Of a stretch of 8,724 nucleotides of DNA, positions 1 through 4,416 are shown in pieces; position 1 is the first letter of the stretch, and every line of letters starts with the position of its first letter. The position numbers and the translations under genes were made by a program. The notes beneath the pieces are model-generated. The model ran no database searches, was not told the DNA's origin, and saw only the letters and a program-made list of their open reading frames with translations. The stretch spans positions 1 through 8,724 of the forward strand of contig CALKWU010000073.1 in the NCBI GenBank assembly GCA_938004015.1. The letters are read 5' to 3'. The stretch comes from an uncultured Oceanobacillus sp. GTDB taxonomy: Bacteria > Bacillota > Bacilli > Bacillales > Amphibacillaceae.

Positions 1-207
1 TTGGCAGAAAGGACTTTGTTTTGTTTAGCAAACTCATCCAATGATACCTAGCCTTATATGAAGTTCGTGTTCCTCAGACCGGAAGTTTGCCGCTCGCTTC
101 CTTCAGATTCCGCGTCACCACGGACACCCTTGCGTTAAGCTAACTGTTACTTCTGCCTTCACAGTTCGGGACTTACACCCTATAGATTACACCCATGCCA
201 GGCGCAC
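1..207 (-). mobile_element. Group IIC intron, 5' portion (domain I), cut by window edge
   Basis: Read on the minus strand from 207 downward, the sequence opens with GTGCGCC, the GUGYG-type 5' end of a group II intron. It then follows domain I of the Oceanobacillus iheyensis group IIC intron as I remember it: blocks such as AAGTCCCGAACTGTGAAGG, GGAATCTGAAGGAAGCG, GGTCTGAGGAACACGAAC and AAGGCTAGGTATCA appear in the expected order. The 5' exon ends TTTTTTA at 208, just after a terminator stem, which is the known insertion habit of class C introns. A candidate EBS1, TAAA (minus strand 27 to 24), is complementary to the last four exon bases TTTA (211 to 208). Only domain I is present. The reverse transcriptase gene, domain V and the 3' splice site would lie left of position 1, so it cannot be judged whether the intron is intact or mobile. 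The identification is strong; the comparison rests on memory. Confidence 0.9.
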
Positions 208-248
208 TAAAAAAGGAGAATCTGATTTCACTTCCATTCTCCTTTTTT
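208..248 (-). terminator. Rho-independent terminator, also the intron target site
   Basis: A perfect 13-bp stem pairs 209-221 with 236-248 (AAAAAAGGAGAAT against ATTCTCCTTTTTT) around a 14-nt loop. It has A and T runs on both sides, so it could work in both directions. On the minus strand it lies about 90 bases past the stop of the epimerase gene and ends TTTTTTA, where the intron begins. The intron therefore did not interrupt the gene or the stem. Confidence 0.88.
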
Positions 249-336
249 CTATATCAAAGCCAGTTTCATATCTGCATCTAAATATACGGTCATCTTCAAA
301 ATTGAACTAGAAGGCGCCCCTTCTGATGAAAAGGTC

Positions 337-1434
337 TTATGCATACCGTTCAACAATTGCCTGGCATATGCGGAGTGCCGCCTTTCCATCCCCGAACACC
401 TGAGGTTGCGTTTCATTCAGTGAGTCCAAATTCCGCGAGGCCTTTTCCAGAATCGACTGGATGTTGATGGGGCATAGACAATTCCAGCCATTTTCCAACG
501 TTTCAATCCATTCCGTCTCATTCCTCAACGTGGTGCATGGGGTTTTCAATAGATAGGCTTCTTTTTGTAGGCCGCCGGAATCGGTGACAACCATATAAGC
601 GTTTTTTGTCAAATACAACATCAGCAAATAACCCACCGGCTGAATGATGATCACATTTTCAAACGAAATGTTCAACACCCCTACCAATTTTCGTGTTCTT
701 GGATGCAGCGGGACAAGAACGGGTTGATCCAACATTTCAAGCGCGGTGAAAATGCATTTCAACTTCATCAAATCGTCGGTGTTTTCCGCCCGATGAACCG
801 TGGCAAGATAATATTCTTTTTCCTTTAATTGAGGCAGATGCGGATTATCGGCTTTCAACACTTCCAGCCATTTTCCATTTGAATAAAACTTATTTAAAAG
901 ATTCATAAACCGATTGACCGCATCGGCCATGATATCCCCCGTCAACAGGACCCCGTCCAAGATCCCTTCCCTTTTCAAATTCTCCACGGCCGTTTTTGTC
1001 GGACAGAATAACAGATCCGAAATATGGTCCGTCAATATCCGGTTTTGTTCTTCCGGCATTTGTTTATTGTAGCTCCTCAACCCCGCTTCCACATGGAAAA
1101 CAGGAATATGCAATTTGCTTGCCGCCAGAGCACCTGCCAACGTGGAATTTGTATCTCCGTAAACAAGCACCCCGTCCGGCTTTTCTTTCAAAAGCACCTG
1201 CTCGATTTTTTCAAGCATCCTCCCCGTCTGATACCCATGACTGCCGGAACCGACACCCAAAAAATAGTCCGGTTTCGGAATCGCAAGTTCTTGGAAGAAG
1301 ATGTCAGACATATTTTCATCGTAATGTTGCCCCGTATGGATGATGATTTCTTTATGCCCCTTCCGAAACATATCTGAAAACGGGGCGGATTTGATAAATT
1401 GCGGACGTGCGCCGACAATGGTGACCAGTTTCAA
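337..1434 (-). CDS. wecB: UDP-N-acetylglucosamine 2-epimerase (non-hydrolysing)
   Basis: The 365-residue product matches the family that interconverts UDP-GlcNAc and UDP-ManNAc in the cytoplasm (WecB/MnaA; EC 5.1.3.14), supplying ManNAc units for teichoic acid linkage units or other surface polysaccharides. Visible motifs are GARPQFIK (8-15), HTGQHYD (33-39), YGDTNSTLAGALAA (92-105), HVEAGLRS (114-121), PEEQNR (127-132), the VHRAEN histidine (H214), PLHPRTRK (242-249), and a late DSGGLQKEA segment of the sugar-nucleotide binding fold. Length is normal for the family. The start is TTG at 1432-1434: it gives the canonical N-terminus and lies 7 bases after a GGTGGA-type ribosome binding site (1441-1446), while the next methionine (M22) would remove the GARPQ motif. 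The gene is divergent from a glycosyltransferase, which fits a glycan role. No convincing promoter was seen in the shared 168-bp gap. The exact pathway is inferred; mnaA is an equally good name. Confidence 0.93.
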   Translation of the reverse strand: MKLVTIVGARPQFIKSAPFSDMFRKGHKEIIIHTGQHYDENMSDIFFQELAIPKPDYFLGVGSGSHGYQTGRMLEKIEQVLLKEKPDGVLVYGDTNSTLAGALAASKLHIPVFHVEAGLRSYNKQMPEEQNRILTDHISDLLFCPTKTAVENLKREGILDGVLLTGDIMADAVNRFMNLLNKFYSNGKWLEVLKADNPHLPQLKEKEYYLATVHRAENTDDLMKLKCIFTALEMLDQPVLVPLHPRTRKLVGVLNISFENVIIIQPVGYLLMLYLTKNAYMVVTDSGGLQKEAYLLKTPCTTLRNETEWIETLENGWNCLCPINIQSILEKASRNLDSLNETQPQVFGDGKAALRICQAIVERYA

Positions 1435-1602
1435 CCAAGATCCACCTTTCCGGAAAATGAGTTTCTAAACTATCTTATGTCTAGCTGCAAATGTTGTGAC
1501 TCTCTATTTTTTATTGAAATATTAGGAAAATGAATCAGCTCTTATGGAAGATGAAACATAGCATAGGATGATGAAATGAAATAGATTTTTGGAGGAATCC
1601 GG

Positions 1603-2775
1603 ATGAAAGTTTGCAAATTGATCAGGAAACATTCTTTCAAAGATATCCGCGTCTTTGAAAAGGAAGCGATCAGTCTGAAAAAATTGGGATACGATGTCAC
1701 CATTGTGGCCGGAAAAACGAACGGTGCCGTTTTTGAGCCGAATCTGAAAAGAATCAAAGATCCAACTTTTAATCAAGACCAATTTGAATATAAAGGCATC
1801 AAGTTTTTAACCTATGACATCAAAAATATGTATGATCCCCATATCGGCAAAATGGTCAACAATTTGGAAATGGATACGCAAAATTATTTTGTTGACAAGT
1901 TGTATGAACGGGCGTTGGCTGTCGAAGCCGACATTTATCACGCCCATGAATTGCACACGTTGTATGAAGCCGTACAGATTAAAAAAGTTCTCCGAAAAAA
2001 AGGGAAAAACGTAAAAGTGATCTATGACGCCCATGAGCTGGAGCAAAACAGCAAATTGCTGAGATTATTGATGAAGGAAGTGGATCATCTCATAACCGTT
2101 TCCGATTCCATTAAAAATATTTATCAACGAAGATATCCAAGCGTGCCCGTCACCGTCATCTACAACTCCCCTTTATACCAGCAGGAATTGCCAAAGGATG
2201 AACATTTTCAGCACTACTTTGTCATTGCCTATGAAGGCGTTGTGCAGTATCAAAAAGGGAATCCGAAAAAAATATTACAAATCGCCGATCTTTGCAAAAA
2301 TTCGATGAAAAATTTCAGATTCGATATTATCGGCTATATCGATCCGACCATTTCGTATAATGAAAAGAAATTGATCAGCGGTCATCCTGCAATCCATTGC
2401 AAATGGGTGGAATATGAAAACCTGCCCAAAGAATTGAATCAAGTCCATGCAGGTTATATTTACTTTGATATCAGGAATATAAACAAAAAATACGCCTTGC
2501 CCAACAAGTTTTTCAGCTTTTTGAATAACGGCATCCCTGTCGTAGTGAATCGGGCAATGGACATGAAAAATATCATTGAGAAACATCAATGCGGCATCGT
2601 GATAGATAAAGACGATCCAACCGCCGAAGAATATGTTGAACAGTTTTTACGCTTATACAAGGATCGGAAAATGCTTGCCCGGATGAGTAAAAACGCACGG
2701 GAAGCGATGAAAAACCATTATTGTTGGGAGAAGATGGAAGAGCGTTTGGCTGCAATTTACAAAGGGCTGAAATGA
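1603..2775 (+). CDS. GT-B fold glycosyltransferase (GT4-like)
   Basis: This 390-residue protein should transfer a sugar from a nucleotide donor to a glycan or lipid acceptor at the cytoplasmic face of the membrane; donor and acceptor cannot be told from sequence. The N-terminal half has the GT4 acceptor-domain pattern: DIRVFEKEAISLKKLGYDV near the start, YHAHELH (112-118), IYDAHELE (140-147), VSDSI (166-170) and VIYNSP (185-190). The C-terminal half carries the donor-domain pattern LPNKFFSFLNNGIPVVV (about 300-315), followed by a typical helical tail. In relatives the segment reads PNK-x-FEY, and its glutamate is the second Glu of the EX7E motif; here that position is Ser305. No signal peptide or membrane segment is visible. 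The ATG is 7 bases after GGAGG (1591-1595). It is divergent from the epimerase gene, suggesting a shared surface-polysaccharide role. The family call is firm and the specificity unknown. Confidence 0.85.
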   Translation: MKVCKLIRKHSFKDIRVFEKEAISLKKLGYDVTIVAGKTNGAVFEPNLKRIKDPTFNQDQFEYKGIKFLTYDIKNMYDPHIGKMVNNLEMDTQNYFVDKLYERALAVEADIYHAHELHTLYEAVQIKKVLRKKGKNVKVIYDAHELEQNSKLLRLLMKEVDHLITVSDSIKNIYQRRYPSVPVTVIYNSPLYQQELPKDEHFQHYFVIAYEGVVQYQKGNPKKILQIADLCKNSMKNFRFDIIGYIDPTISYNEKKLISGHPAIHCKWVEYENLPKELNQVHAGYIYFDIRNINKKYALPNKFFSFLNNGIPVVVNRAMDMKNIIEKHQCGIVIDKDDPTAEEYVEQFLRLYKDRKMLARMSKNAREAMKNHYCWEKMEERLAAIYKGLK

Positions 2776-2792
2776 TGGCCCCATACGGAAGA

Positions 2793-3110
2793 AAGAGGCT
2801 GGGACAAAAGATAAAAAACACCATTTTCTCACGGGAGAAAAATGGTGTTTTTTTGATAATTGAAGAAAATTGATTTCCGTTCCGGGGACGCTTTCCGCGG
2901 GCCCGGCTCGAGCCTCCTCGGAGCTCAATCCTTCGCTCCTGCGGGGTCTCGAGACTCGGGCTGTTCCCGCAGGAAAGCTTTTGCTTTGCGACGAAAGCGG
3001 AGCGACAGGAGCACTCGCCCCGTCACTCCAATCAATTTTCTGTGATATCAATTTTTTACAAAAAATTTTTTTGCAGCTCGTTCACTTTATTAGTTATGTC
3101 CCAGCCTCTT
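2793..3110. repeat. 318-bp nested inverted-repeat (MITE-like) element
   Basis: Perfect 14-bp terminal inverted repeats, AAGAGGCTGGGACA (2793-2806) and TGTCCCAGCCTCTT (3097-3110), bound the element. Inside lies a second perfect 12-bp pair, AGAAAATTGATT (2864-2875) and AATCAATTTTCT (3030-3041), around a GC-rich core that contrasts with its AT-rich surroundings. Between the outer and inner repeats, each side carries its own hairpin: a terminator-like one at 2813-2854 and an AT-only one at 3050-3067. In the core, CGCTTTC (2889-2895) pairs with GAAAGCG (2993-2999) and CCTGCGGG (2938-2945) with CCCGCAGG (2966-2973). I see no target-site duplication and no coding potential. From memory, the GAGGCTGGGACA end sequence recurs between genes in many Firmicutes; copy number here cannot be tested. 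Confidence 0.8.
2813..2854 (+). terminator. Rho-independent terminator after the glycosyltransferase
   Basis: AAAAAACACCATTTTCTC (2813-2830) pairs with GAGAAAAATGGTGTTTTTT (from 2835), with a 4-base loop ACGG and one bulged A, and ends in a T-run. It lies 38 bases past the glycosyltransferase stop and within the left arm of the repeat element. It is the first evident terminator for that gene. Confidence 0.85.
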
Positions 3111-3258
3111 ATCTTTCACAAGCCCATCCGTCGTCGTCCCGGTCCAATTTCGTTTGATAAGCGGAATGGGTGGAAGGAACTCCATTTGTGCCCTCCCCAT
3201 TCCTGCAAAAACTACATATTATAAATAAACAAATTTTATTGGAAAGGGAGGGTTGAAA

Positions 3259-3531
3259 ATGATGCAACCACGAAAATCTTTATTCGGCATTTGCTATCCC
3301 GGTTACCGTTATTGCGGACCAGGCTGTTCCGGTCCGGGTGCCCCGACAAATCCTGTCGACTATTGCTGCATGCAACACGATTACTGTTACCGAATGTATG
3401 GACCATCAAGATTTTGTGATGATCTGTTCCAACAATGTCTTGCCCCTTACCAGCATCCATACTTTGGAAAAATGGCAAAGGATGCCCGATTTTTTTCCCG
3501 TGTCATGAGATTGCGCAATATCTTTTTCTAA
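3259..3531 (+). CDS. Small cysteine-rich phospholipase-A2-like protein
   Basis: The 90-residue product has a phospholipase A2 core of the compact type known from parvovirus VP1 and small Bacillus proteins. The calcium-loop pattern YRYCGPGCSGPGAP (16-29) is followed by the catalytic-helix pattern VDYCCMQHDYCY (33-44), with His40-Asp41 as the expected catalytic pair. If active it would hydrolyse the sn-2 ester of phospholipids with calcium; activity is inferred. Eight cysteines (12, 19, 23, 36, 37, 43, 53, 60) could form disulfides, yet no signal peptide is visible, so its location is unclear. A basic, aromatic tail ends the protein. I chose the ATG at 3259 because GGGAGG (3246-3251) lies 7 bases upstream; a TTG at 3253 would be almost touching that site. 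It stands alone between the repeat element and its own terminator. The fold call is good; the biological role is unknown. Confidence 0.8.
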   Translation: MMQPRKSLFGICYPGYRYCGPGCSGPGAPTNPVDYCCMQHDYCYRMYGPSRFCDDLFQQCLAPYQHPYFGKMAKDARFFSRVMRLRNIFF

Positions 3532-3540
3532 CACCAGTCA

Positions 3541-3567
3541 AAGGACGTTTTCAAGCGTCTTTTTTTA
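3541..3567 (+). terminator. Rho-independent terminator of the PLA2-like gene
   Basis: AAGGACG (3541-3547) pairs with CGTCTTT (3556-3562), including one G-T pair, around an 8-base loop, and runs into a stretch of eight T's (3560-3567). It lies 9 bases after the stop codon. Confidence 0.8.
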
Positions 3568-3622
3568 TTCAGTAAAATTTGATTCCTCTTTAGTGTTTGT
3601 TCCCTCTAAAAGAATATCCACT

Positions 3623-3648
3623 AAATAAACGTTAAAAACCGTTTATTT
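3623..3648. repeat. Perfect AT-rich palindrome upstream of the tetR promoter
   Basis: AAATAAACG (3623-3631) and CGTTTATTT (3640-3648) form a perfect 9-bp inverted repeat around 8 bases, ending 3 bases before the -35 of the tetR promoter. It could be a binding site for a regulator or a weak extra hairpin; the sequence alone does not decide. Confidence 0.55.
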
Positions 3649-3651
3649 TGG

Positions 3652-3680
3652 TTGATAAATTTGATTGATTGTAGTATAGT
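3652..3680 (+). promoter_or_regulatory. Sigma-A promoter of the tetR gene
   Basis: TTGATA (3652-3657) and TATAGT (3675-3680) are separated by the ideal 17 bases. A second -10-like TATAAT sits at 3680-3685 without a well-placed -35. Transcription should start near 3687, just ahead of the palindromic operator, so a bound repressor would block the promoter. Confidence 0.75.
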
Positions 3681-3693
3681 ATAATACGTGAAA

Positions 3694-3720
3694 CAAATGA
3701 CCAATATTGTCATTTGGTCA
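3694..3720. promoter_or_regulatory. Probable TetR operator 1 (autoregulation)
   Basis: Two overlapping palindromes lie here: CAAATGAC-N7-GTCATTTG (3694-3716) and TGACCAA-N9-TTGGTCA (3698-3720). The minus-strand reading of 3696-3720 matches 21 of 25 bases at 4373-4397, in front of the membrane-protein gene. Its position at the predicted transcription start suits repression. Binding by the adjacent TetR protein is inferred. Confidence 0.75.
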
Positions 3721-3746
3721 GTTTTTGATTAATGGAGGTGAATCCA

Positions 3747-4319
3747 ATGGCGATCGACCGAAAACAATTAATCCTGGAAGCTGCGAAAAAATCCTTCTCC
3801 TTATTTGGCTATAAGGCGACAACGATGGATCAGGTGGCGAAACTGGCCAATGTCGGCAAAGGAACCATTTATACATTCTTCAAAAGCAAAGAAGAAATTC
3901 TAGATGAAATTGTCACTTCCCTGATCCGGGACATGAAGGCTGAAGCGGAAAACGCCATCGATCCAAATAGCCGCTTTGATGAAAACATCCATCGTGTTCT
4001 GATAAGGTTTTTGGAATTCCGGAAATCCCATCAGCTCACGATCAAGCTTTTCCAAGAAGAGAGAGAAATTGGAACAAAAGCGGTTGTGGATGTCATTCAG
4101 CGGGTGGAGCAAGCCATCATTGACTACATGAAAGGGATTATTCAGGATGCCATTGACCGTGGTGAAATCAAAGAATGCAATCCGGAAATCACCGCCTTTG
4201 TCATGCTGGAAACTTATGTGGCCTTAATATTTGATTGGGAACAACATCACCCGCCTTTGGACAAGGAAGAAATGTCCGATTTGTTTAAATTATATTTCTT
4301 TGAAGGATTATTGAAATGA
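3747..4319 (+). CDS. yhgD: TetR-family transcriptional repressor (YhgD-like)
   Basis: The 190-residue product has a TetR N-terminal DNA-binding domain, with helix-turn-helix at about residues 25-45 (TTMDQVAKLANVGKGTIYTF) followed by KSKEEIL. The rest is an all-helical ligand and dimer domain without strong sequence hallmarks, so the inducer is unknown. I start it at the ATG at 3747, 6 bases after GGAGGTG (3734-3740); an in-frame ATG at 3732 overlaps that site and is unlikely. It has a clear promoter and a palindromic operator upstream, and a second copy of the operator before the next gene, suggesting it represses itself and the YhgE-like protein. This order matches yhgD-yhgE of Bacillus subtilis as I recall it. 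The family is certain; the symbol rests mainly on that neighbourhood. Confidence 0.88.
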   Translation: MAIDRKQLILEAAKKSFSLFGYKATTMDQVAKLANVGKGTIYTFFKSKEEILDEIVTSLIRDMKAEAENAIDPNSRFDENIHRVLIRFLEFRKSHQLTIKLFQEEREIGTKAVVDVIQRVEQAIIDYMKGIIQDAIDRGEIKECNPEITAFVMLETYVALIFDWEQHHPPLDKEEMSDLFKLYFFEGLLK

Positions 4320-4370
4320 CTTTTCATTGAAGGGACTCAATTTCAGGAGGGCCCTACATATTTGCTGCAA

Positions 4371-4397
4371 AATGACCAAATGAACAAATTAGTCATT
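4371..4397. promoter_or_regulatory. Probable TetR operator 2, upstream of yhgE
   Basis: TGACCAA (4373-4379), nine bases, then TTAGTCA (4389-4395) repeats the half-sites and spacing of the site before tetR. It ends 7 bases before the yhgE ribosome binding site. There is no terminator between tetR and yhgE and no consensus promoter in the 97-bp gap. The site may act on a weak internal promoter or as a roadblock to read-through. Confidence 0.7.
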
Positions 4398-4416
4398 ACT
4401 TCTAGGGGGTAACAAT

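Larger units (their letters stand above)
2776..3258. other. Non-coding stretch between glycosyltransferase and PLA2-like gene
   Basis: These 483 bases hold no believable gene. The open frames here lack ribosome binding sites and run through a repeat. Most of the stretch (2793-3110) is the nested inverted-repeat element described separately. After it, an 8-bp stem, GGAATGGG (3163-3170) with CCCATTCC (3196-3203), encloses 25 bases and has no T-run, so it is not an obvious terminator. The last 50 bases are AT-rich and lead into the next gene; CATATTATA (3215-3223) resembles a sporulation-type -10, but I found no matching -35. Confidence 0.6.

Noticed and set aside
309..324. Small hairpin AGAAGG-CGCC-CCTTCT after the epimerase stop
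   Set aside because: The stem is only 6 bp and has no T-run; the 209-248 hairpin is the clear terminator.
1435..1602. Sigma-A promoters in the divergent gap between the epimerase and the glycosyltransferase
   Set aside because: Several TTG-type boxes (for example 1494-1499 and 1514-1519) were tried, but none had a -10 at acceptable spacing.
2653..3051. 132-residue minus-strand frame across the end of the glycosyltransferase and the repeat
   Set aside because: It spans a terminator and the inverted-repeat core, and its translation resembles no protein family.
4348..4355. Palindrome AGGGCCCT before yhgE
   Set aside because: Eight bases with no partner copy near tetR is easily chance.
4346..4412. 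Possible 16-codon leader peptide (TTG at 4362, stop at 4410) behind an AGGAGG sequence in the tetR-yhgE gap
   Set aside because: The spacing of about 11 bases is long, the start is a TTG, and the frame overlaps the operator. Nothing indicates translation.
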